Shown here piece after piece: positions 8,241-18,486 of a stretch of 64,000 bases of DNA. This stretch comes from Streptomyces guryensis (GTDB lineage Bacteria; Actinomycetota; Actinomycetes; Streptomycetales; Streptomycetaceae). The stretch covers positions 140,973 to 204,972 of the forward strand of contig NZ_JAJSBI010000018.1 of assembly GCF_021261325.1 (NCBI RefSeq), in the 5' to 3' direction. The position numbers and the translations under genes were made by a program. Under the pieces are notes generated by a model. It saw nothing but the letters and a program-made list of their open reading frames with translations, was not told where the DNA came from and searched no databases. Each line of letters begins with the position of its first letter. Positions within the stretch are counted from its first letter, which is position 1.

Positions 8241-8816
8241 GTGGACCGAGCAGATGTCGGCGCGCTGGTCCAGTCCGCCGTCGACGGCGACGCGGCGGCT
8301 TGGAAGGCGCTCGTGGAGGGGCTGAGCCCACTGGTGTGGTCCGTCGTGCGCGCGCACCGGCTCTCCGAGGCCGACGCGCACGAGGTGTACCAGACGGTCT
8401 GGTTCCGCTTCGCCCAGCACCTGGGGCGCATCCGTGAACCCGACAAGGCCGGGTCCTGGCTGGCGAGCACCGCGCGCCACGAGTCCCTGAAGGTCCTCAA
8501 GAGCTTGAGGCGGCTGACCCCCACGGACGATCCCCAACTGCTCGACCGGGTCAGTGAGGACCGTACGCCCGAGCAGTCGTTCCTCGACCTGGAGGAGGCT
8601 GCCGCAGAGACCGAGCGCATCCGGCACCTGTGGCAGGAGTTCGAGGAACTCGGCGATCGCTGCAGGCAGTTGCTGCGCGTCCTGATGGCCTCGCCGCCGC
8701 CCAGCTACCAGGAGGTGTCCGCGGCGCTGGGCATCGCCGTGGGCAGCATCGGACCGCTCCGCCAGCGCTGTCTGCGGCGCCTGCGGGCACGACTGGAAGC
8801 ACGGGGAGCGGTGTGA
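8241..8816 (+). CDS. ECF-like sigma-70 family RNA polymerase sigma factor
   Basis: A 191-aa protein with sigma region 2 (VVRAHRLSEADAHEVYQTVW, then WLASTARHESLKVLKSLRR) and region 4 (PPPSYQEVSAALGIAVGSIG, then PLRQRCLRRLRARL). Length and two-domain plan match group 4 (ECF-type) sigma factors, which redirect RNA polymerase to a small regulon. GTG 8241 is chosen because AGGGG lies 7-8 nt upstream; an ATG at 8178 would overlap the S8 stop (ATGA) and add 21 residues, so translational coupling to the protease gene is possible. No zinc-binding or membrane anti-sigma factor is encoded next to it; the overlapping 168-aa protein is the only candidate partner. Control by proteolysis through the neighbouring proteases is a plausible inference. 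Confidence 0.88.
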   Translation: MDRADVGALVQSAVDGDAAAWKALVEGLSPLVWSVVRAHRLSEADAHEVYQTVWFRFAQHLGRIREPDKAGSWLASTARHESLKVLKSLRRLTPTDDPQLLDRVSEDRTPEQSFLDLEEAAAETERIRHLWQEFEELGDRCRQLLRVLMASPPPSYQEVSAALGIAVGSIGPLRQRCLRRLRARLEARGAV

Positions 8817-9319
8817 CCGACATGAACGACGCCGACAACAACGACGACATCAACGACCTCATCAACGCCCTCGACGGCATCGACGACGTGGCGTACGACC
8901 TGTTGGCGGAGGAACTCCGCAGGGCCGCGGCCATCCTGGACCCGGTGCCGGCCGGGCTGCGGCAGATCGCCGTCGACGCCTTCGCGCTGCACGACCTCGA
9001 AGCCCGCATCGCCGAGCTGACCTTCGACTCGGTGGTCGACGCCATCCCCGTCAGGGGAGCGACGGACGTGCCGCGGATGCTCACGTTCCACGCGGGCGGG
9101 GTGACCGTCGACGTCGAACTGTCCGCGCAGGGGCTCATGGGACAGGTTCTGCCGCCGCAGACGGCCGACATCGAGGTGCTCAGCGGCCCGCAGGCGGGCT
9201 CTCCGCTGACCACCGACGACATGGGGCGCTTCACCCACGGCGAACCCCCCGTCGGCCCCTTCGCGCTACGGCTGCGGACCGGCGGGGGAGTGCTCGTCAC
9301 GGACTGGCTGACGGCCTGA
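8813..9319 (+). CDS. 168-aa acidic protein coupled to the sigma factor, function unknown
   Basis: The GTG start at 8813 overlaps the sigma stop (GTGA) and is preceded by GGGGAG at 8803-8808, so it should be translationally coupled. The first 20 residues are almost all Asp/Asn (MNDADNNDDINDLINALDGI). A helical segment follows (LAEELRRAAAILDPVPAGLR, then a short helix with HDLEARIAELTFDS) and then a beta-rich C-terminal half ending LRLRTGGGVLVTDWLTA. There are no cysteines, membrane segments or catalytic motifs. The acidic N-terminus and co-translation suggest an anti-sigma factor, a protease substrate or an effector, but none of these is shown by homology. I do not recognise the family by name. 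Confidence 0.75.
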   Translation: MTDMNDADNNDDINDLINALDGIDDVAYDLLAEELRRAAAILDPVPAGLRQIAVDAFALHDLEARIAELTFDSVVDAIPVRGATDVPRMLTFHAGGVTVDVELSAQGLMGQVLPPQTADIEVLSGPQAGSPLTTDDMGRFTHGEPPVGPFALRLRTGGGVLVTDWLTA

Positions 9320-9324
9320 CGCGG

Positions 9325-9356
9325 GACCCTGTCCTCACCAGGTGACGGGCAGGGTC
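9325..9356. terminator. possible weak bidirectional hairpin between convergent genes
   Basis: GACCCTG (9325-9331) and CAGGGTC (9350-9356), 18-nt loop, spanning the 15-nt gap between the convergent 168-aa protein and P450 genes. Short stem; only moderate support. Confidence 0.3.
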
Positions 9357-10555
9357 TGCGGCCCGCGGATCATGGTCTTGCGGCGCCATACGACCTGGTC
9401 GGCGGGGACCGTGAGGCGCAGGCCCGGCAGCCGCTCCAGGACCGTGCCGACGAGTACCTCGGTCTGCAGCCGGGCAAGCACGGCGCCGGTGCAGTAGTGC
9501 GTGCCGTTGCCGAACGCCACATGCGCGTTCGGTTCGCGGCCGGGGTCGATCCGGTCCGGTTCGGGGAAGACGTCCGGGTCGCGGTTGGCGGCCAGGTAGG
9601 AGACGTACACCGGGTCGCCGGCGCTGATGCGGTGGCCGTGCAGCTCGACGTCCTCCAGGGCGACGCGGGCCAGGCCGACCGAGGCGCGGTGCGGGATGAA
9701 GCGCAGCAGCTCGTCGAGCACCCGCCCGCGCGCCTGCGGCTCCCTCATGCGCTCCCTCAACTCCGGCCGGGTGAGCAGCAGGAACAGCATCTGGCCGCAG
9801 TTGTGGGTGACGGCCTCGCCGCCGATCTGCAGGGGCCCGGCGAGGCCCACGGCCTCCTCCTCGCTGATCTCGCCACGGCCGACGGCACCGCCGAGCAGCG
9901 CGTACACGTCCTCGGCCGTACTCTCTGCGCGCGCACGGATGGTGTCCCTGATCCACCCGTACATGCCGTTCTTGGCCCGGTCGGCGGCCTCGGACCCACC
10001 TGAGGTGGAGATGATCTGCCGCGTCCAGGCGTGCACCTGCTCCCGGTCCTCGACGGGCACCCCCATCACCTCGCTGACCACGGCGATCGGGAAGGGTTCG
10101 AGGACCCGCTCGACCAGATCGGCCGGCGGTCCGTCGCGTACGACCCCGTCGAGCAGCTCGTCGAGGATCTGCTGCGCGCGGGGCCGCAGCCGCTTCATCG
10201 CGCCCACGGTGAAAGCACCCGCGATCGGCCTGCGCAGCCGGTTGTGGTCGGGCTGGTCCGCCCAGGCGAGCGAGCCCGGCCGGGGCGCGAAGTTCGGGGC
10301 GAGCCGGGTCACCTGACGGCGGGTGACCTCCGTGCGGCTGAACCGCGGGTCGTTGGTGATCAGCTTGACGTCGTCGTAGCGGGTGGCCAGCCACGCCCAG
10401 CCCTCGCCGTGCGGCAGCCGGATGCGGGTGAGCGGGCCCTCGCGCATGAGGTCCGCGAGCACCGGGTCGAACTCCGTCCCGGCCAGGTCGTGCGCGGGCC
10501 ACTCCCGTACCGGGGGCGGGACCCGCTCCGTCAGCGTGGTGATCTCCTCAGTCAT
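9335..10555 (-). CDS. cytochrome P450
   Basis: A 406-aa bacterial class I-type P450. The heme-binding loop FGNGTHYCTG gives the axial ligand Cys355, and the K-helix ExxR is ELLR. The I-helix reads LQIGGEAVTHNCGQM, so the usual acid-alcohol pair of the AGxE/D-T-T motif is replaced; proton delivery may rely on a different residue. The ATG at 10555 is used; the open frame continues upstream to 10630 but without P450-like sequence. No ferredoxin or biosynthetic core gene is adjacent, so the substrate cannot be inferred. An N-formylglutamate amidohydrolase-like gene lies 71 nt upstream in the same direction. Confidence 0.92.
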   Translation of the reverse strand: MTEEITTLTERVPPPVREWPAHDLAGTEFDPVLADLMREGPLTRIRLPHGEGWAWLATRYDDVKLITNDPRFSRTEVTRRQVTRLAPNFAPRPGSLAWADQPDHNRLRRPIAGAFTVGAMKRLRPRAQQILDELLDGVVRDGPPADLVERVLEPFPIAVVSEVMGVPVEDREQVHAWTRQIISTSGGSEAADRAKNGMYGWIRDTIRARAESTAEDVYALLGGAVGRGEISEEEAVGLAGPLQIGGEAVTHNCGQMLFLLLTRPELRERMREPQARGRVLDELLRFIPHRASVGLARVALEDVELHGHRISAGDPVYVSYLAANRDPDVFPEPDRIDPGREPNAHVAFGNGTHYCTGAVLARLQTEVLVGTVLERLPGLRLTVPADQVVWRRKTMIRGPQTLPVTW

Positions 10556-10626
10556 GCCCCCACCCTCACCGCGGCCCGCGCCCCTGTCGCGCGGGAGTGC
10601 TCCAGCCGGAGGTCGGAGCCCGTGCC

Positions 10627-11430
10627 TCAACCCGTCACGGCGTCGACGAGCGCGGCCAGCGCCTCCGCCAGCCGCGCCAGCCCGGATCCGGCGGGCCCGC
10701 CCGGCTCGCTCATGTACGTGTCCCTCCGGATCTCCACCATCAGGGCGCCGACCCGTGCGTCCTTCCCGTAGAACTCAAGAGGCACGTACGTCCCGCTGAA
10801 CGGGCTGTCCAGCCCCGTCTCCCCGCACGACGCGAACACCTCGCGTGCCGCGGCCAGCAGCTCGGGAGGCGTGTGGAAGGAGTCGGTGCCCAGGCACACG
10901 GGCGGCCGCGGGCCCTCGCCGTGCAGCTCGTAGGGCAGCGGCGCGCTCGGGTAGGAGTGGACGTCCACGATCACGGCACGCCCGGTGACGGCCAGCCGAT
11001 CGGCCACCGCCTCCGTCATGGCCTGCGCGTACGGCCGGAAGTACCGCTCGATCAGCGGCCCGGGGTCGGTGCCGTCGCCCCGCAGCGCCTCCCGGTGCGT
11101 GGTCCGCGTGTACACGGCGCCCATGCCGACGGAGAGCATCTCCTCCCGCTCGTCGGGAAACCGCTCCGGATCGACGACCAGCCGGGAGAGCAGGTTCACG
11201 AACCGCCAGGGAGTGACCCCGGCCAGCTCTGCCGCCGCCGCGGCGAGCTCCGCGGTGTGCGAGTCGGTGATGTGGTCCAACTCCCGCTCCAGGGCCGGGC
11301 CGTTCAGCAGGATGCCCGCCCGCACATCGGCCGGAATCCCCCGCGCCGAGTGCGGCACATGCAGGATGACGGGGGAGTCGGCCGCGCCGGACAGCAACGC
11401 GAAGGACGGTGACGGTGCCGTGGAGTTCAT
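10627..11430 (-). CDS. N-formylglutamate amidohydrolase family protein
   Basis: A 267-aa protein resembling the HutG2/FGase family, which hydrolyses N-formyl-L-glutamate at the end of one histidine-degradation route. Characteristic pieces are the N-terminal ILHVPHSARGIP, the Arg-containing NLLSRLVVDPERFPDE, and VIVDVHSYPSAPLPYE with the metal-binding Asp-x-His. Its ATG overlaps the stop of the upstream YCII gene (ATGA), so the two are coupled. No hut genes are nearby, so the physiological substrate may differ. Confidence 0.82.
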   Translation of the reverse strand: MNSTAPSPSFALLSGAADSPVILHVPHSARGIPADVRAGILLNGPALERELDHITDSHTAELAAAAAELAGVTPWRFVNLLSRLVVDPERFPDEREEMLSVGMGAVYTRTTHREALRGDGTDPGPLIERYFRPYAQAMTEAVADRLAVTGRAVIVDVHSYPSAPLPYELHGEGPRPPVCLGTDSFHTPPELLAAAREVFASCGETGLDSPFSGTYVPLEFYGKDARVGALMVEIRRDTYMSEPGGPAGSGLARLAEALAALVDAVTG

Positions 11431-11978
11431 CAGCGCCGCCCGCCGAACTCCCAGGCGTGCACCTCGACGTCGGCGTAGCGCTCCGCGGTGAGCACGGCGC
11501 GGGCCCGGTCCGGGTCCGCGGCCCGCAGCAGCGCGGCCGTACCGAGCCGGCTGACGCCGTCGTCGGACAACAGCGGCCCGTACGCGATCAACTCCGCCCG
11601 GTCGGCCGGCAGTTCAAGGTCGGCCGCCGGGCCGGCACCGAGGCCGAGCACGAGAAACCGGTCGCCTCCGCTCGCCCCACCGGGAAACTCCCACATCGTG
11701 CGCCCCAGCAGATTCCGCCACCGCCGCAGCAGCACGTCCCGGTACACTCCGGCCTGGTAGTTGGGCTCGTCGAAGGCGAACGCGCGGGCGGCCGCGGCAT
11801 CGGGGAGATCGACGATGTGCACACTCCCGGAGACCGTCTCACCGTCGTCGGCGAAGGTCGGACCACGGGCGATCAACTCCGCCGCATACCGGTCCATGTA
11901 GGACCAGTGCTCCTCCACCAACTCGCCACGCAGGCTGTGGGATCCGGGCCGGTCACGGTGGTAACAGAAGAACTCCAT
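11430..11978 (-). CDS. YCII-related domain protein (tandem)
   Basis: A 182-aa protein built of two ferredoxin-like YCII repeats. The first runs from MEFFCYHRDRPGS to about residue 95, with the typical GPTFADDGETVSGSVHIVD; the second contains LIAYGPLLSDDG and ends VEVHAWEF. YCII proteins are small dimeric alpha-beta barrel-like folds of mostly unknown function, sometimes enzymes acting on lactones or phenols. The ATG at 11978 is preferred over the GTG two codons upstream. Translationally coupled to the FGase-like gene. Confidence 0.78.
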   Translation of the reverse strand: MEFFCYHRDRPGSHSLRGELVEEHWSYMDRYAAELIARGPTFADDGETVSGSVHIVDLPDAAAARAFAFDEPNYQAGVYRDVLLRRWRNLLGRTMWEFPGGASGGDRFLVLGLGAGPAADLELPADRAELIAYGPLLSDDGVSRLGTAALLRAADPDRARAVLTAERYADVEVHAWEFGGRR

Positions 11979-12119
11979 GACCACAGCCTGCCAGTATCCC
12001 GCTGCCGGTCGCCGCGAGATATCCGCAGGCCTGCCAAGGGCTCACGGTGTGGCCGAAGGGGCGCCGCGCGCCGCGCCGTTGCCGCACGTCGGCGCAGCGC
12101 GCGGAGCGCCTGGCGTGGC

Positions 12120-12419
12120 TCAGGCGCCGCCGCTGACTCCGGAGGCCACGAAACGCCGTTGGAGCGGCGAGAACGTGGACTGCGGCTCACCGGTGATGCC
12201 GGCTTCCTTGACGGCGCCCGCCAGCCGTCCGGCGAAGAACCGCTCGAAGTCGGACTGGGCGTTCCACACGTCGGTGACGTGCAGTGCACCCCCGTCGAAC
12301 CAGGCCACGTGCAGGACGGCGCCGTCCGGCTGGTCCTGCTCCCAGTCGACCAGTTGCCGCACGGTTTCGTACTGCTGGGGCGTGACCCCCGGCCAGGTCA
12401 TGGACAACACAACAGCCAT
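12120..12419 (-). CDS. small dimeric alpha-beta barrel (ABM-like) protein
   Basis: A 99-aa protein (MAVVLSMTWPGVTPQQYETV...) with the pattern of antibiotic-biosynthesis-monooxygenase-type ferredoxin-like folds: beta strand, helix with YETVRQLVDW, strand LHVAWFDGGALHVTDVW, helix FERFFAGRLAGAV. The start at 12419 has a good GAGGAGG ribosome binding site. A catalytic function cannot be assigned. It stands alone between the YCII gene and the icd terminator. Confidence 0.7.
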   Translation of the reverse strand: MAVVLSMTWPGVTPQQYETVRQLVDWEQDQPDGAVLHVAWFDGGALHVTDVWNAQSDFERFFAGRLAGAVKEAGITGEPQSTFSPLQRRFVASGVSGGA

Positions 12420-12507
12420 ATGACTTGCCTCCTCGGTTCGGTGCCCCTGCTCAGTAGACCGAGCCGGGCCACCGGACACCTGCCGTGGTACGCCGTTCGT
12501 GACACGG

Positions 12508-12545
12508 CTCCGCCCCGGCCGGGCAGTGTGCCGACCGGGGCGGAG
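12508..12545. terminator. icd terminator hairpin
   Basis: A perfect 11-bp stem (CTCCGCCCCGG at 12508-12518 with CCGGGGCGGAG at 12535-12545) and a 16-nt loop, 30 nt after the icd stop codon on the minus strand. Confidence 0.8.
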
Positions 12546-12574
12546 TCAGGAACGGGCCGTCGAGGCCCGGTGCG

Positions 12575-14794
<2,220 letters not shown>

Positions 14795-14824
14795 CGGGTG
14801 CTCCGCTCCACGTCTGCAACATTG

Positions 14825-14841
14825 CTCGACATCAAGATATC
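14825..14841. promoter_or_regulatory. imperfect palindrome upstream of icd
   Basis: CTCGACATCAAG (14825-14836; CTTGATGTCGAG on the icd strand) is palindromic except for one base pair and runs into the palindrome GATATC (14836-14841). It lies 31-47 nt upstream of the icd start, where a regulator or the promoter core would be expected. Confidence 0.35.
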
Positions 14842-15014
14842 TCCTGATCGAGGTCGGCTCGACAGGGGCCCGGCCACACGTCCCACACTCCGGAACCGGA
14901 TCCGCACGCCCGCCGTGCAACCAAAGCGGCCGCTCCCGGGTCCTGGAAGGAGATCGTGCATCTGATCGTCGACGGCCGGAGCTGACCTCCCGGCCGCCAG
15001 AGCGAAAGCTGACC

Positions 15015-16574
15015 ATGAGATATCGCAGCAGAGTGACGGCCCCCGCGGCCGCCCTGATCGGCACGGCCGCGGCACTGACCGTGGGGGGTACGGCGTCCGC
15101 CGCACCGAAGGACAAGGGCACGCCGAAGGACAACGGCACCCCGGGCCCCGAGACCCTCGGCGACTCCGTCTTCCCCACCCTCGGCAACGACGGCTACCGA
15201 GTCTCCGCCTACCACCTCGACGTCTCCTACGACCCGACGACCAAGCTCGTCGACGCCACCGCCACCCTGAGGATCACCACCACCCAGGCACTCACCCGCT
15301 TCTCGCTGGACGCCCTCGGCCTCGACATACGCTCCGTGCGCGTCGGCGGCCGCAGCGCCGTCTTCGATCAGGCGGACGAGAAGCTGCGGATCACGCCCGT
15401 CCGCCTGCTGCCCGCCGGAGTCCGGACGACCGTGTGCATCGAGTACGGCGCGGACCCGAGCCGCACCCTCGCGCACACCGCCTGGGTCGTCACTCCGGAC
15501 GGCTTCGCGATCTGCCCGCAGCCGAACTCGGCGCACACCGTCTTCCCCTGCAACGACCACCCGTCGGACAAGGCGGACTTCACCTTCCGCGTCACCGTCC
15601 CGGCCGGCCTGCGAGGCGTCGCGAACGGCCTGCTCGTCGGCACCGAGACCCTCGCCGACGGCCGCACGGCGTACGCGTACCGCTCCCGTGAGCCGATGGC
15701 CACCGAACTGGTGCAGATCACGGTCGGCGACTACGTCGTCAAGGACCGTCAGGGCCCGCACGGGCTGCCGCTGCGGGACGTGGTGCCGACCGCCCGCGCC
15801 GCCGCCCTGGAACCGGCGCTCGCGCTGACTCCCGGGCTGGTCGACTGGCTGGAGCAGCGGCTCGGGGCGTTCCCCTTCGAGACGTACGGGTTGCTGCCCT
15901 GCAACTCCGACAACCCGAACGCCTTCGACTTCACCGGCCTGGAGACGCAGACCCTCACCCTGTACAAGCCGAACTTCCTGCTCCAGGAGGAGAAGAAGAT
16001 CGGCTCGCACATGATGCACGAGCTGGTCCACTCCTGGTTCGGCAACCTCGTCAGCCCCGCCAACTGGGCCGACCTGTGGCTGAACGAGGGCCACGCCGAC
16101 TTCTACGGGCTGCTGTACCGCTACGAGCGCGGCTGGACCGACTCGCTCGGCTACAGCACGTTCGAGGACCGCATGAAGTACACCTACGGTGTCGGCGACC
16201 AGTGGCGCCACGACTCCGGGCCGGTCGCGGCCCCGAACGCGCTGAACCTCTTCGACAGCCAGCGCTACACGGGCGGAGTCCTGGTCCTGTACGCGCTGCG
16301 CCAGGTCGTCGGCGAGGACGTCTTCCACGCCATCGAGCGGTCCTTCCTCGACCGGCACCGCAACTCCTCGGCGACGACGGACGACTACATCGCCGTCGCC
16401 TCGGAGGTCTCCGGTCAGGACCTGTCCGGCTTCCTCAGGGACTGGCTCTACGGTACGAAGACGCCGCGGATGCCCGGCCACCCGGACTGGACGGTCACGC
16501 CGGTGAACTCGGCGTTCGCCTCACCGCACAGCCGCAGGGGCGGGCACTGGCACGAGAACTCGGCGACGCTCTGA
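15015..16574 (+). CDS. secreted M1 family metallopeptidase
   Basis: A 519-aa gluzincin aminopeptidase-like enzyme. It begins with a signal peptide (basic MRYRSRVT, then a hydrophobic Ala-rich core and cleavage near ASAA-P), followed by a short Lys/Gly/Pro linker. The zinc site HELVHSW gives His335, Glu336 and His339, with Glu358 in NEGHADF 19 residues on. The exopeptidase GAMEN-type loop appears as FTGLETQT. At 519 aa it lacks the large C-terminal helical domain of aminopeptidase N. The ATG at 15015 follows AGCGAAAG; the frame is open further upstream but has no signal-peptide-like sequence. Expected to trim peptides outside the cell. Confidence 0.9.
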   Translation: MRYRSRVTAPAAALIGTAAALTVGGTASAAPKDKGTPKDNGTPGPETLGDSVFPTLGNDGYRVSAYHLDVSYDPTTKLVDATATLRITTTQALTRFSLDALGLDIRSVRVGGRSAVFDQADEKLRITPVRLLPAGVRTTVCIEYGADPSRTLAHTAWVVTPDGFAICPQPNSAHTVFPCNDHPSDKADFTFRVTVPAGLRGVANGLLVGTETLADGRTAYAYRSREPMATELVQITVGDYVVKDRQGPHGLPLRDVVPTARAAALEPALALTPGLVDWLEQRLGAFPFETYGLLPCNSDNPNAFDFTGLETQTLTLYKPNFLLQEEKKIGSHMMHELVHSWFGNLVSPANWADLWLNEGHADFYGLLYRYERGWTDSLGYSTFEDRMKYTYGVGDQWRHDSGPVAAPNALNLFDSQRYTGGVLVLYALRQVVGEDVFHAIERSFLDRHRNSSATTDDYIAVASEVSGQDLSGFLRDWLYGTKTPRMPGHPDWTVTPVNSAFASPHSRRGGHWHENSATL

Positions 16575-16603
16575 CCTCGCCGAGCCCTTGAACCCTCAGG
16601 CTC

Positions 16604-17707
16604 TCAGTCGAGGCGGGCGGACATCTCGCCCGCCTCGACGGCCGCCTCCTGCGGGCCACGCTGCTGCGGGATGGTCACCGACCCCTGCTGCAGTGCCACC
16701 GTCCGCGCGGGCGCCGGGATGCGGATGCCCTCCTCGCGGTAGCGCCTGTGCAGCGCCTTGACGAACTCGTGCTTGATCCGGAACTGGTCGCTGAACTCGC
16801 CCACGCCCAGGATGACCGTGAAGCCGATCCGGGAGTCGCCGAAGGTGTGGAAGCGGATCGCCGGCTCGTGGTCCGGGAGCGCGCCGGCGATCCCGGTCAT
16901 CACCTCGGCGATGACCTCCAGGGTCACGCGCTCGACCTGCTCCAGGTCACTGTCGTAGGCGACTCCGACCTGGACCAGGATGGTCAGCCGCTGCTCGGGG
17001 CGCATGAAGTTGGTCATGTTCGTCTTCGCCAGCTGCCCGTTGGGGATGACGACGAGGTTGTTGGAGAGTGCGCGCACGGTCGTCTGACGCCAGTTGATGT
17101 CCTCGACGTAGCCCTCCTCGCCGCTGCTCAGCCGGATGTAGTCACCGGGCTGCACGGTCTTCGAGGCGAGGATGTGGATGCCCGCGAAGAGGTTGGCGAG
17201 GGTGTCCTGCAACGCCAGCGCGACCGCCAGACCGCCCACGCCCAGGGCGGTGAGCATCGGCGCGATCGAGATGCCCAGCGTCTGCAGCACCACCAGGAAG
17301 CCGATCGCCAGGACCAGTACCCGGGTGATGTTGACGAAGATCGTTGCCGACCCGGCGACCCCGGAGCGCGAGGTGGTGACCGCCCGCACCAGCCCGGCGA
17401 TCACCCGGGCCGCCGTCACCGTGACGACGAAGATGAGCACCACGGTCAGCACCTGGTTGACGTGCTTCTGGACCGTTCCGGTCAGCGGCAGCGCCGCGCC
17501 CGCGGAGGCCGCACCGCCCACGATCGCCGCCCACGGCACCACTGTGCGCAGCGCGTCGACGATGACGTCGTCGCCGCTCCAGCGGGTGCGGTCGGCGTGC
17601 TTGCCCAGCCAGCGCAGCAGCATACGCAGCAGGAACGCGGCCAACAGGCCCGCCGCCAGCGCGACTGAGGCGATGACCAGGTCGTCCACGGTGAGCGCTC
17701 GGTTCAC
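16604..17707 (-). CDS. MscS-family small-conductance mechanosensitive channel
   Basis: A 367-aa membrane protein: about four hydrophobic segments in the first 170 residues, then the pore-lining helix region (MLTALGVGGLAVALALQDTL followed by ANLFAGIHI) and the conserved beta domain with GDYIRL, GYVEDINWRQTTVR and VVIPNGQLAKTNMTN. These are hallmark MscS motifs. It should gate in response to membrane tension and release solutes during hypo-osmotic shock. Convergent with the M1 peptidase gene across 29 nt; monocistronic. Confidence 0.93.
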   Translation of the reverse strand: MNRALTVDDLVIASVALAAGLLAAFLLRMLLRWLGKHADRTRWSGDDVIVDALRTVVPWAAIVGGAASAGAALPLTGTVQKHVNQVLTVVLIFVVTVTAARVIAGLVRAVTTSRSGVAGSATIFVNITRVLVLAIGFLVVLQTLGISIAPMLTALGVGGLAVALALQDTLANLFAGIHILASKTVQPGDYIRLSSGEEGYVEDINWRQTTVRALSNNLVVIPNGQLAKTNMTNFMRPEQRLTILVQVGVAYDSDLEQVERVTLEVIAEVMTGIAGALPDHEPAIRFHTFGDSRIGFTVILGVGEFSDQFRIKHEFVKALHRRYREEGIRIPAPARTVALQQGSVTIPQQRGPQEAAVEAGEMSARLD

Positions 17708-17984
17708 CGGCTACCTCCAGGTTCGGGATGTGCAGCCGCTCATCCTGCCCTATTCCGCACAGGAGTTCGTACCTGGTGGCCGGCGGGACGGTGCGGTTTC
17801 GGACGACGTCCTGCGCCGGTTCCGCCTGGTCGCACTCGGAGCCGTACACGGCGGCCTCGGGAGTCCCTGCGCCTCGCGGTCGCTGGGCGTGCTGTGTTGA
17901 TCCGAAGGGCGGGCGGTGCGGGTGTACGTCCGGGAGCCTCGATCCTGCGAGCCAGGGGATACGGCCTCAAGGTGTCTCTGGGGC

Positions 17985-18486
17985 ATGGAGGTTGTTGCGA
18001 CGAGCGTCACAGCCGTGTTCGGCACGCTGCTGGGCTCCGCGCTGACCCACGTGTTCCAGCGGCGCACGGCCGACCGGGCCGAACAGTTCACCGGGAACGA
18101 GCGGCTGCGGCAGGAACGCATCGAGGCCTACTGCGCTTTCGCCGGCGCGCTCGCGAACTACCGCCGGGGTCAGATGGACCTCTGGTTCGCACGGCGTGAC
18201 CGCTTGCCCGAATCCGATCTGCGTGACTTGCGCGGAGAAGAACAGGCCCTGCGGGCCGGCGCGTTGGAGGCGATGTTCCGGGTGGAGCCGCTGACGGAGG
18301 GAGCCGGGTCCGGCGGAGGCCGGCCGGCAGGCACTGGAGTCGATCGACCGGATCAACCGCGCCGAGACCCGGGCGGAGCTCGACCAGGAACGCACGACCT
18401 CACGGACGCTGCTCTACGCCTTTGTCACTTCTTCGAAGCCGCATGTCGCGCGCCCGGCCGCAGACGCGTCCTTCACCCGTCCGTGA
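17985..18486 (+). pseudogene. frameshifted hypothetical protein gene (about 166 aa if intact)
   Basis: The ATG at 17985 opens a protein with a hydrophobic N-terminus (MEVVATSVTAVFGTLLGSAL), an Arg-rich juxtamembrane part and a helical region (ERLRQERIEAYCAFAGALAN). After about residue 108 the coherent sequence continues in another frame (QALESIDRINRAETRAELDQ, ending ASFTRP-stop at 18486). The total of 502 nt is one base too many; the extra base lies in the G/C run about 18308-18318. Either a true mutation, a sequencing error, or less likely a recoding site. The 3' end overlaps the convergent crotonase gene by 14 nt. Function unknown. Confidence 0.7.

Noticed and set aside
9335..11430. P450 plus neighbouring genes as a biosynthetic gene cluster
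   Set aside because: No core synthase, cyclase or precursor peptide is present; neighbours are general hydrolase and YCII proteins.
16579..16600. GAGCC / GGCTC hairpin between the M1 and MscS genes as a terminator
   Set aside because: Only a 5-bp stem; too weak to call.
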